64,000 nucleotides of DNA from Planktothrix tepida PCC 9214 (GTDB lineage: Bacteria > Cyanobacteriota > Cyanobacteriia > Cyanobacteriales > Microcoleaceae): NCBI RefSeq assembly GCF_900009145.1, contig NZ_LN889782.1, positions 1,574,078 to 1,638,077 on the forward strand, written 5' to 3'. The notes under the pieces were generated by a model, which worked only from the letters and a program-made list of their open reading frames with translations, was not told the DNA's origin and made no database searches. Below are positions 1-5,877 of this stretch, in pieces (the stretch's first letter is position 1; the number at the start of each line of letters is the position of its first letter). A program made the position numbers and the translations under genes.

Positions 1-442
1 AGGCATCAATAAACCCTTCTGTAATGAGAATGTAGAATCGGTCATCAATAGACCAACAATGTTTTTTAAGCTCATCTCCATGAAGCCAGAAGTTAGGGTA
101 TTCAGGATGATTGGGTAACATTGCATCAATTTCACAACCATACGGGGTGACGTACTTGGTAGCCCGTTCTGTACCGTCCGTTCTTTTCTCTACTTTTGGA
201 TTGTCCGGTCTAAACTGATTCTGTAGGCTTGGTAACGCTGACTTTAACAGAATGCCATCGGACGGCGCGCTAAAACCCATCTCTTTAGCTTTTTTCTGGG
301 TGATACTCTCAAAATTAGCGACTACCCAGTGTCTCGGTATCTTCCGGTCAAACCTTAAATAGTTGTAGTGCTTGCCAGTGAGATTACCAACAACTTTTTT
401 AGCCTGTTGCGTATTTTGGTGAGTTGTACTATAATTGCTCAT
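1..442 (-). CDS. DUF3854/toprim-like plasmid replication protein, N-terminal part (runs off left edge)
   Basis: The minus-strand frame is open from an ATG at 442 to the window edge, 147 codons, and is therefore truncated by the window. The last visible residues read LITEGFIDA, which resembles the toprim-like E-G-x-x-D-A motif of DUF3854 proteins, usually large plasmid- or phage-borne replication proteins with a primase or helicase partner domain. Upstream residues contain TYxTPYG-like and basic stretches typical of the N-terminus of such proteins. It is the last gene of a minus-strand row starting near 3652. The family call rests on one motif and on context; a primase-helicase of another type is possible. 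Confidence 0.55.
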   Translation of the reverse strand, partial: MSNYSTTHQNTQQAKKVVGNLTGKHYNYLRFDRKIPRHWVVANFESITQKKAKEMGFSAPSDGILLKSALPSLQNQFRPDNPKVEKRTDGTERATKYVTPYGCEIDAMLPNHPEYPNFWLHGDELKKHCWSIDDRFYILITEGFIDA

Positions 443-498
443 ATCGGTTTTTAACATTGATTTTATGTGATTTTATGTGAATTTTTATTCATACCTTC

Positions 499-744
499 TT
501 AGAGGTAACTTTTACGGGGTTGCCTCTTTTTGCGTTTGTAGAGGGTATTCTCTGAAAATAGCATACCTATCGAGAAAATTTCAACAAGAAAAATATTTAT
601 TTTTGAACAGGTAAACCCTAGGGTTTCCGTTTTAATTTCTGCTTTCGGTACAGGACGGAAACTTACGGAACCATAACGGAAACCTTTAAGGTTTCCTACT
701 ACACTCTTGTTAACCCTACCCATTACCAGGTTTAAATTATTCAT
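499..744 (-). CDS. Small hypothetical protein, possible truncated relative of the 1-442 gene
   Basis: 81 codons with weak protein character. Residues 14-28 (KSVVGNLKGFRYGSV) resemble residues 16-30 of the next gene downstream (KKVVGNLTGKHYNYL), sharing K, VVGNL, G and Y, which suggests an N-terminal duplicate or decayed paralogue. The frame also covers two perfect palindromes (613-626, 678-696), so it may instead be non-coding control DNA. No clear ribosome binding site. The start could be the ATG eight codons further in. Confidence 0.3.
   Translation of the reverse strand: MNNLNLVMGRVNKSVVGNLKGFRYGSVSFRPVPKAEIKTETLGFTCSKINIFLVEIFSIGMLFSENTLYKRKKRQPRKSYL
613..696. promoter_or_regulatory. Pair of palindromes upstream of the DUF3854-like gene
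   Basis: AAACCCTAGGGTTT at 613-626 is a perfect 14-bp palindrome. GGAAACCTT/AAGGTTTCC at 678-696 is a 9-bp inverted repeat around one base. Related GGAAAC/GTTTCC words recur between 620 and 700. Such spacing fits operator or replication-control DNA ahead of a replication gene; the role is inferred. Confidence 0.4.
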
Positions 745-779
745 CGGGTAATTACGGTATTTTTTGAGGGAATAACCCG

Positions 780-826
780 TTAACGGATTTTAATAAAAAA
801 CTAATTAACGGGTTTTAGTAAAAAAC
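780..826. repeat. Two 22-bp direct repeats, iteron-like
   Basis: The unit TTAACGGRTTTTARTAAAAA(AC) occurs at 780-801 and 805-826, differing at two positions, with a 25-bp period. AT-rich direct repeats beside a replication-type gene recall iterons, but two copies are few. Confidence 0.45.
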
Positions 827-828
827 GT

Positions 829-1110
829 TTAATCGTCTAAATCAATAAAACGCTTTATTTCATTTAATACGTTTTTACCTTCCTTGTAACGGTAGTTTTT
901 AAATCCCATCACGTTTTTAATGATATGGGAGTCACTCAATCCATCTTCTAAGGCATCCAGTACATCCTCAAAATGTTCTACAGCTAAAGGTGAGAGTTCA
1001 TCGGCTGAACTGTTCTGAACCGCTTGAACTGACTTGTTCAGGAGTTCTGAACTGTTCTGAACTGAGTCTACATTTTCGCTAGAACCCTGATGAACGCTAT
1101 CGTTCAGGAG
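829..1110 (-). pseudogene. C-terminal continuation of the 1111-1515 gene beyond an in-frame TAA
   Basis: This segment follows the TAA at 1111-1113 in the same frame: 93 sense codons and then a TAA at 829. It has no usable ATG, GTG or TTG near its beginning. The composition continues the preceding Ser/Asn/Gln-rich linker without a break (SSEQAVEN, stop, LLNDSVHQGSSENVDSVQ), then gives an acidic helical C-terminus (VEHFEDVLDALEDGLSD) with a basic stretch (NYRYKEGKNVLNEIKRF). It therefore looks like the other half of one protein, split by a nonsense change, a sequencing error, or a stop that is read through. Confidence 0.5.
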
Positions 1111-1515
1111 TTAATTCTCAACAGCTTGTTCTGAACTCAGTGAACTACTCCTATCAGCAATCAGATATTGTGCGATAGCGGTATTCGTACTTTGAGCTAA
1201 ATATAAATCACTCGCTAAACTGTGTTTAAATTCAGCTTGCTCACGTTTATTGATTGCATCAATTTTGGGTTTTAGTTTACCGAGTTGAGTCGTTAGGTAG
1301 AGTGACGTACCGCTTGCGACTATCGCGTAGGTAATAGAACTGAACCTAAAAAACTTATGCCAACCGTTAGCGTTTACATCACGGGTAAGGAATGGAGCAA
1401 AAAACCAGAAAGGGAGCGACGTAGTTAACAGGAATAAGTTGATAACGTGGTTTAACTTCCAATTTTGTTTAATCGCTTCTATGTTGGTAGATGGATTGAT
1501 TACTGAGTAACCCAT
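1111..1515 (-). CDS. Small two-helix membrane protein of a plasmid-like operon, C-terminus cut by TAA
   Basis: Start chosen at 1515 because AGGGGGG lies nine bases upstream; the longer frame from 1581 begins with 22 residues that look untranslated. The product has 134 residues, with two hydrophobic segments (around HVINLFLLTTSLPFWFFAPF and ITYAIVASGTSLYL) and a charged, Ser-rich tail. The frame continues in phase for 93 codons after its stop. The start overlaps the end of the preceding mini-frame (1500-1580), suggesting coupled translation. Function unknown. Confidence 0.5.
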   Translation of the reverse strand: MGYSVINPSTNIEAIKQNWKLNHVINLFLLTTSLPFWFFAPFLTRDVNANGWHKFFRFSSITYAIVASGTSLYLTTQLGKLKPKIDAINKREQAEFKHSLASDLYLAQSTNTAIAQYLIADRSSSLSSEQAVEN

Positions 1516-1580
1516 TGAATTAACCCCCCTACTAATAAAGCAGTAGCTAAACCAACAACAAAAAGTAAGCCTAAAACCCA
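1500..1580 (-). other. 26-codon membrane-helix frame directly after an in-frame TAA
   Basis: After the stop at 1581-1583 the same frame continues for 26 sense codons to a TAA at 1500. It encodes one clear hydrophobic helix (WVLGLLFVVGLATALLVGG) and ends overlapping the next start codon (1515). There is no ATG, GTG or TTG start. Either the upstream gene was longer and acquired a stop, or the ribosome passes this TAA. Confidence 0.4.
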
Positions 1581-1766
1581 TTATTTATTGTCGGTTTTAC
1601 GATAATAGATAACCGTACCCGTAACACCTAAACCGATTGAAATGATAAGCGAAAGAACAAAAAAAGGTTCCTTTAATTGGTTAACTAATAACGCTAGTAA
1701 ACTGATTAAGCTTGCGGTACTAGCTACTAACAAAAGGAACCCGGTAATACGATAAAGTTGAATCAC
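1581..1766 (-). CDS. 61-residue membrane protein
   Basis: Begins with GTG one base after the stop of the previous gene (1768) and encodes two hydrophobic helices (LLLVASTASLISLLALLV and VLSLIISIGLGVTGTVIYY), then a basic tail, the usual topology of small plasmid or phage membrane proteins. No family recognised. The frame continues after its TAA (see 1500-1580). Tight packing with its neighbours supports a real operon gene. Confidence 0.5.
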   Translation of the reverse strand: MIQLYRITGFLLLVASTASLISLLALLVNQLKEPFFVLSLIISIGLGVTGTVIYYRKTDNK

Positions 1767-1767
1767 C

Positions 1768-2052
1768 TTAACAATCCTCTAGTAGCCAGAGTTCACTGTC
1801 TATAAACCATTCGTCAATATCAGATGATGAGTTGAGAAACTTTACTTGATACTCCCAAACAGGTTCAGGTCTGTTATCGGTAACGTAAGCCATACCCGTT
1901 ACCCGTCCAGGGAACCAAGCATACACGTTAGGGTTAGACCAATCTGCTAAAGCATAAGCTTCTACCAGTTGACCGATACGGTACTCAGGCATCGGAATAT
2001 TTATTGGTAGTAAAAAGTCAATCTTTTGTCGCTCAATTTGTGCTACGATCAT
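1768..2052 (-). CDS. Hypothetical 94-residue protein of the plasmid-like operon
   Basis: Soluble, acidic protein with regular Trp/Tyr spacing (YRIGQLVEAYALADW, AWFPGRVTGM, VWEYQVKFL, DEWFIDSELWLLED). This pattern recalls small SH3- or Tudor-like barrel proteins in which a hydrophobic strand is followed by a W-Y-V-K-F strand; that comparison is inference. The ATG at 2052 is used, with MPEYRIG at residue 21 an alternative. It is followed after one base by the 61-residue membrane protein gene. Confidence 0.55.
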   Translation of the reverse strand: MIVAQIERQKIDFLLPINIPMPEYRIGQLVEAYALADWSNPNVYAWFPGRVTGMAYVTDNRPEPVWEYQVKFLNSSSDIDEWFIDSELWLLEDC

Positions 2053-2088
2053 GTTACAATCCTTTGTGATATTTAATGGATTACCCTT

Positions 2089-2115
2089 ACCCGTCCTGAG
2101 TCTAAGAGGACGGGT
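2089..2115 (-). terminator. Hairpin between the damaged 2168-2668 gene and 2052
   Basis: ACCCGTCCT (2089-2097) pairs perfectly with AGGACGGGT (2107-2115), 9-bp stem and 9-base loop. No strong T-run follows on the minus strand, so it may be a weak terminator or a leader hairpin of the downstream genes. Confidence 0.45.
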
Positions 2116-2167
2116 TTATAATTTCTAAATCTATTCAATAAAATTCATTGAATAAAAACAGAAAAGA

Positions 2168-2668
2168 CTACAGTTGAGACATCAAATTGTTAATAGCTTG
2201 GTCTGCCAACTGTTCTGCTTTTTGCAAGCTTTGTCCGAGTTGAGCATACTCAGGTCGTAAGGAATGAAGGTATTTTGCGCTAGTGCTTTTATACCCTTGA
2301 ATTCGGCGCTCATTCCGTCCCTCATTTCGTCGGTAAGTCTCATGATGACGATTAATTGCAGTTTGATGATTACCAATTTTTTGCAGTTTATCGTAAGCAC
2401 GTTTAGACGCTTTACGTTTACGTCGGGTATCTTTTTCTAACTCAGTTAATGCGTCAGCCTCTTCCTCGGTAAACGCGCGTGCTTCTTCTACAACGGGTAC
2501 AGCGCGATAACTTTTCCAGCTACCAGGAGAATCTGGAGTAATAGCATTTTGAGCAGATTTTGAGTGAACAGAATTAGCATCTAAATTTGAGTGCTTACCG
2601 TCTACAGGAGCGATATTACCCCCGTTAAAATCATCACCTTTAAAGAATTCTAATATTTGTGTAAACTC
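2168..2668 (-). pseudogene. 5'-truncated gene for a basic, coiled-coil plasmid protein
   Basis: A 166-codon frame ends with TAG at 2168 and is preceded in phase by TAA at 2669-2671. It contains no ATG, GTG or TTG until its last quarter, so it has no plausible start. Coding character is strong: an acidic-basic helical centre (EEEADALTELEKDTRRKRKA), an Arg-rich part (HHETYRRNEGRNERR) and a C-terminal helix (LGQSLQKAEQLADQAINN). Just upstream (2686-2701) lie two TGATAAC heptamers of the STRR type, so the 5' end was probably removed by rearrangement at that repeat. A different frame of 72 codons in the same region is an antiparallel artefact. Confidence 0.55.
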
Positions 2669-2717
2669 TTACTGAATGAGTGTTACACTGATAACTGATA
2701 ACTTAATCTAGCCACAA

Positions 2718-2852
2718 TTAACTTAACCGTTCAAAGGTTGTTATAGGGGCAATCTTTACTTCAATAACTGTATTGAGAAAGTACCCAGCGAGGAAACAGA
2801 ATAACGGGATAAACCAAGGAGATAAGTAGTCAATGATTCCAGTAGGTTTCAT
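2718..2852 (-). CDS. 44-residue single-helix membrane protein
   Basis: Starts at an ATG that overlaps the TGA of the preceding gene (ATGA overlap, 2849-2852). The short product begins MKPTGIIDYLSPWFIPLFC and contains one transmembrane helix (WFIPLFCFLAGYFLNTVI) and a polar tail. The four-base overlap with a real gene and the clean hydrophobic segment favour a true gene. Function unknown. Confidence 0.5.
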   Translation of the reverse strand: MKPTGIIDYLSPWFIPLFCFLAGYFLNTVIEVKIAPITTFERLS

Positions 2853-3652
2853 GCTGCTAACGCCTCAAATAACATCCGCTCTGATTCCTCTAGTAACCCT
2901 AAATAGATCGCTGCGGTATGTTCATCAGGTGGGTCTTTCTGCATTTCTTCTAAAGCGCTTAAAGTTACCCCGTTATCCACATAACCCGACATTTTCGCGA
3001 TTAACTTGTCACGGTATGGGGTAGATGATTCACTCGGTTTTTCCTTAACCCAGTTACCCAGTTTTTCATCAAAAATTAAATAACCAGAATTATCAGGTTT
3101 ACAGGGTTTAGTAGGGGTAAAGGTAAACGGGAGAATAGGAAAGGATTGACTCGCTGTAATACTGTTAGAAACGGGTTTGTTTTCAATCTCAACCCATTTA
3201 CCGTCAATTAAGGTATGGGTAGGTTCAAAGGGTAACTCTTCAGTAGTAGGCTGATTCACGGTTTCAGCGATATCTTTAGATAAATCGGATTCTGTCTGAC
3301 CAATGGGGTTGTCGGTAGGCTTCCCCAGTTTGGCGGCTTGCAGTTTGTTAGCCTTAGCTATCGCCTCAGTTATTGAATGACTACTCCAATCGCCGCCTTC
3401 TTCCTCAAACTGAATATAGAAGTTATTCGCAAAGGAAAAGATTTTAAATCCAGTTCCGTAAAACTTGTCTACCCGATAGGCTTCTGTTTGGTAAATGCCC
3501 TTAGTATCTAGGCTCTTTTCAGCAATAGCTTTTTCCGTCGCTGCAATGGCCGTTTCCCATGTCGCTTTTTTAGCGAGTGAACCGTGTTGACGTACTTCGT
3601 CGGTCGTTAGACCTAACTCAGTGGCTTTAGCCTTGAGTTCTGCAAGTGTCAT
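2849..3652 (-). CDS. Hypothetical plasmid protein with a SAP/Rho-N-like N-terminus
   Basis: 267 residues, preceded by AGGAG in front of the ATG at 3652. The first 40 residues (MTLAELKAKATELGLT...) look like the short helix-turn-helix SAP or Rho N-terminal module that binds nucleic acid. Residues 45-95 include a compact aromatic region (FKIFSFANNFYIQFEEEGGD); two proline-rich linkers with short aromatic repeats follow (LIDGKWVEIENKP, LIFDEKLGNWVKEKP). No catalytic motif seen. First gene of the minus-strand row that runs to the left edge. Confidence 0.6.
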   Translation of the reverse strand: MTLAELKAKATELGLTTDEVRQHGSLAKKATWETAIAATEKAIAEKSLDTKGIYQTEAYRVDKFYGTGFKIFSFANNFYIQFEEEGGDWSSHSITEAIAKANKLQAAKLGKPTDNPIGQTESDLSKDIAETVNQPTTEELPFEPTHTLIDGKWVEIENKPVSNSITASQSFPILPFTFTPTKPCKPDNSGYLIFDEKLGNWVKEKPSESSTPYRDKLIAKMSGYVDNGVTLSALEEMQKDPPDEHTAAIYLGLLEESERMLFEALAA

Positions 3653-3685
3653 AATTTAATAGCTCCTAAGTGGTTAGGGGTGAGT

Positions 3686-3723
3686 ACCCACTGGTGAGAG
3701 TTTGGCGACTGATACCAGTGGGT
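3686..3723. promoter_or_regulatory. 10-bp inverted repeat between divergent plasmid genes
   Basis: ACCCACTGGT (3686-3695) and ACCAGTGGGT (3714-3723) are perfect complements around 18 bases, in the gap between the gene starting at 3652 (minus) and the ribbon-helix-helix gene at 3816 (plus). No gene reads into it from the left, so it is more likely an operator or leader hairpin than a terminator. The stem core CCCACTG recurs in the two terminators at 4023 and 4509. Confidence 0.4.
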
Positions 3724-3815
3724 TTTACTTTGCTTTTGAGTATAGCACAGTATTTATAAAGTGTTAACACTGTGTTACTATGAAATTGTAGGATATTAAT
3801 ATAGAGTTGTAAAGT

Positions 3816-4001
3816 ATGACTTTTACTCAATCCGTCAAGGCTGTGCCAACAAACCTTTCTAAAACAATGGTCTATATGCCTGATGAACTAAAAGAGGCGT
3901 TGGTTAAACGGGCGAAAAGGGAAAACAGGTCATTGTCTAACCTGATAGTTACCCTGCTACAGGAAGTAGTAAAGAATGCAGAATCCGAAACAAAAAACTA
4001 A
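3816..4001 (+). CDS. Ribbon-helix-helix (CopG/Arc-type) DNA-binding protein
   Basis: 61 residues. The pattern is TMVYMPDELKEALVKRA (strand and first helix) then NRSLSNLIVTLLQEVV (second helix), the standard ribbon-helix-helix layout of plasmid copy-control repressors and antitoxins. It dimerises on short operators in known family members. No toxin-like gene follows; a terminator (4023-4055) comes directly after, then the iteron-like array, which favours replication or partition control over a toxin-antitoxin role. The AT-rich 3740-3815 segment with GTGTTAACACTGTGTTAC could hold its operator. Confidence 0.65.
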   Translation: MTFTQSVKAVPTNLSKTMVYMPDELKEALVKRAKRENRSLSNLIVTLLQEVVKNAESETKN

Positions 4002-4022
4002 CCCACTCACCCAAAACACTAA

Positions 4023-4055
4023 AACCCACTGACTAACAATCGGTGGGTTATTTTT
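4023..4055 (+). terminator. Rho-independent terminator after the ribbon-helix-helix gene
   Basis: AACCCACTG (4023-4031) pairs with CGGTGGGTT (4041-4049), including one G-T pair, and ATTTTTA follows. It protects the iteron-like array from reading-through transcripts. Confidence 0.7.
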
Positions 4056-4059
4056 ATGG

Positions 4060-4496
4060 GGGGTTGTGTAAGGGGTTGTGTAGACGTGTAACCCTTGTAG
4101 CAAGGGAGTTTTAGTGTTTTTGTGTCAAACCTCAACTAAGGGGTTGTGTAAGGGGTTGTGTAAGCCTCTAATCCTTATATATCAATACTTCCACCATTCG
4201 TTACACAGCTTACACAGCCTTTTTGCTAAAAAAATAAATTTTTCATTACCTATACCTCTGTCAATGTCCACTTAGGACTACCAGATAGATACCCTTACCC
4301 GTTTTTCAAAAATTTTAGGGAAAAATGATGTGTAGGTTGTGTAAGCTATCCTGAAACCCTTATACAGTAATATTTTGAACCCTACACAACCCCCTACACA
4401 TCCTCAAAAGTTAATCTGACCTGTAAATGCCTGAAATGATTACCAGGTAAGCTTTACGGCGTTTACACAACCCCTCCCAGTATTTTACACAACCCC
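4060..4496. repeat. Iteron-like array of GGGGTTGTGTAA, candidate replication origin
   Basis: The 12-mer GGGGTTGTGTAA, or a close variant, occurs in direct orientation at 4060-4071, 4072-4083, 4140-4151 and 4152-4163, with a variant at 4328-4346. It occurs inverted (TTACACAACCCC and variants) at about 4201-4219, 4381-4403, 4463-4474 and 4485-4496. Copies come in abutting 12-bp pairs, and orientation flips across the region. The segment has no gene. Direct repeats of this size beside plasmid-type genes usually bind a replication initiator; a partition site (parS/parC-like) is the main alternative. Confidence 0.6.
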
Positions 4497-4502
4497 CGTG
4501 AC

Positions 4503-4533
4503 AAAAAAACCCACTGATTTAACGTCAGTGGGT
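4503..4533 (-). terminator. Rho-independent terminator after the 4559-4825 gene
   Basis: ACCCACTGA (4509-4517) pairs perfectly with TCAGTGGGT (4525-4533). On the minus strand it is followed by a run of seven T. Mirror image of the terminator at 4023. Confidence 0.75.
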
Positions 4534-4558
4534 GAGTGAATGGGTTTAATTTTGGGGG

Positions 4559-4825
4559 TCAGCCTTTGGCTAGTATCTCCAGTGCCTTTTTGATTCCCGT
4601 TTTAATCGCGCCCCCTTTGTTGGCGGGTAGGGTTAACGATTGAGTCAACATTTTTATGGCGGTGTCCAATTCAACAGTAGAGCGATCATTCTCCCCTTTG
4701 TCCAATTTATGAGCATAGGCTAGGACATCATCTGCTATCGGTTCAGGTAGACGGTAAACTTTCACAGGTTTATTAACCCACTTTGATTGAGTTAGTCCTT
4801 CAGTGTTGGGATTATAGTTAGGCAT
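4559..4825 (-). CDS. Small hypothetical plasmid protein, possible DNA-binding
   Basis: 88 residues beginning MPNYNPNTEGLTQSKWVNKP. The section VKVYRLPEPIADDVLAYAHKLD resembles the strand-helix start of ribbon-helix-helix repressors (short basic strand, P-E, helix). The rest is Thr/Leu-rich helical sequence ending GIKKALEILAKG. No family recognised with certainty. It reads toward the iteron-like array and is stopped by its own terminator. Confidence 0.55.
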   Translation of the reverse strand: MPNYNPNTEGLTQSKWVNKPVKVYRLPEPIADDVLAYAHKLDKGENDRSTVELDTAIKMLTQSLTLPANKGGAIKTGIKKALEILAKG

Positions 4826-4958
4826 ATAATTATTCCCTGTTTAGTGTTAACTATTCTATCAATGTAACACTGATTCAATAAAATAAGTTATTCAGTTTGT
4901 TTTTCTGTTTTGTGATTTCTATTTTTACTGAGTAAATTTTACTCAGTAAATTTTTTTA

Positions 4959-5195
4959 TTACCTATCCTTTAACATCTCAAACTTATCTGTAACCAGTCC
5001 AGCCTTACCCTTACTGTGTACCCATACCAGATACTCAATCGTTTCTGACATACCATTGCCGTACTGACTCAGATACTCTCGTGTAGACTTGCTTAAGCTT
5101 AATGTAGTCCTTACCTTCTCCTCATCCCCTACATAGCGCTTAACCCTACCCTTCTCTAAGTTCTCAAGCTTACGGTTCACTTGCGGTTCACTCAT
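4959..5195 (-). CDS. Small plasmid protein, possible ribbon-helix-helix regulator
   Basis: 78 residues, strongly basic at the N-terminus (VNRKLENLEKGRVKRYVGDE), then VRTTLSLSKSTREYLSQYG (strand plus helix) and MSETIEYLVWVHSKG (second helix). The order strand, turn, helix, helix is that of ribbon-helix-helix proteins, though the match is by pattern only. The group II intron begins 77 bp upstream of its start. Upstream promoter not resolved. Confidence 0.55.
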   Translation of the reverse strand: MSEPQVNRKLENLEKGRVKRYVGDEEKVRTTLSLSKSTREYLSQYGNGMSETIEYLVWVHSKGKAGLVTDKFEMLKDR

Positions 5196-5877
5196 ATTTT
5201 TTTACCGTTCGTCTAAAAGTTTTGCTTACTTCCCTAAGTACATACAACTGGAAGTAAATCTGAAAGTTATCGTGCGATTCGTTTAACCTAAAATAAGCCA
5301 AAAAGCTTATGGGACGGTTAGCCTAGCTACCTAGGTAGTTAGAGATAACTAATTACATTTATGGGTGAAATTCTGTGAATTAAGTCCCATCCCTCAAGTG
5401 CTGAGGTGAAAGCATAACCCCTAGTCTGCTTAAGTAGCAACTAACAGACTAAAGCGGGGTTAAAAGGTAGAACTACTGGTAGCCAAATCTGGTAACTATC
5501 GAGCAAGAAGTCCATGTGTAGCGAAAGCAAAGATGCGTTTGAACCATCGTTAACAGAAATGGTGTAATGGGCTAAATTCAAGATAAAACTTGATAAACAC
5601 CAAGCCAAAAGGCAAGGATTAGGGCATAAGCGGTTGATAATCCGACTTATAAGCACCGCCCAATAAACCCGGTGGATAGCATCACGCTAAAGACTTCAAA
5701 CAAATGTGTAATCGGAACGAAGTAACCCCTAATTATCTCTGGTAAAAGGTCGATAACCAGTAAGTAGCTAACGAATGGTAATTAGGGGAGGGATGGTATC
5801 AAAAGCGAATGCCCTTGGTAATGCAAGGGATATGCTGACAGATACTCGGTAATTCCAAAGAAATAGAACAAGTAGCA

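Noticed and set aside
1516-1581. Extra N-terminus MGFRLTFCCWF for the 1111-1515 gene
   Set aside because: A different phase of the same DNA gives a clean membrane helix, and a strong AGGGGGG site precedes the ATG at 1515.
2182-2400. 72-codon minus-strand frame starting MLTINCKK
   Set aside because: The neighbouring frame (2168-2668) has much better protein character, and this one is a shifted reading of it.
3816-4001. Type II toxin-antitoxin system
   Set aside because: Only the ribbon-helix-helix gene is present; it is followed by a terminator and no toxin-like gene lies nearby.
5441-5656. 71-codon frame antisense in the intron 5' part
   Set aside because: It covers ribozyme domain I, which is structural RNA, and has no protein character.
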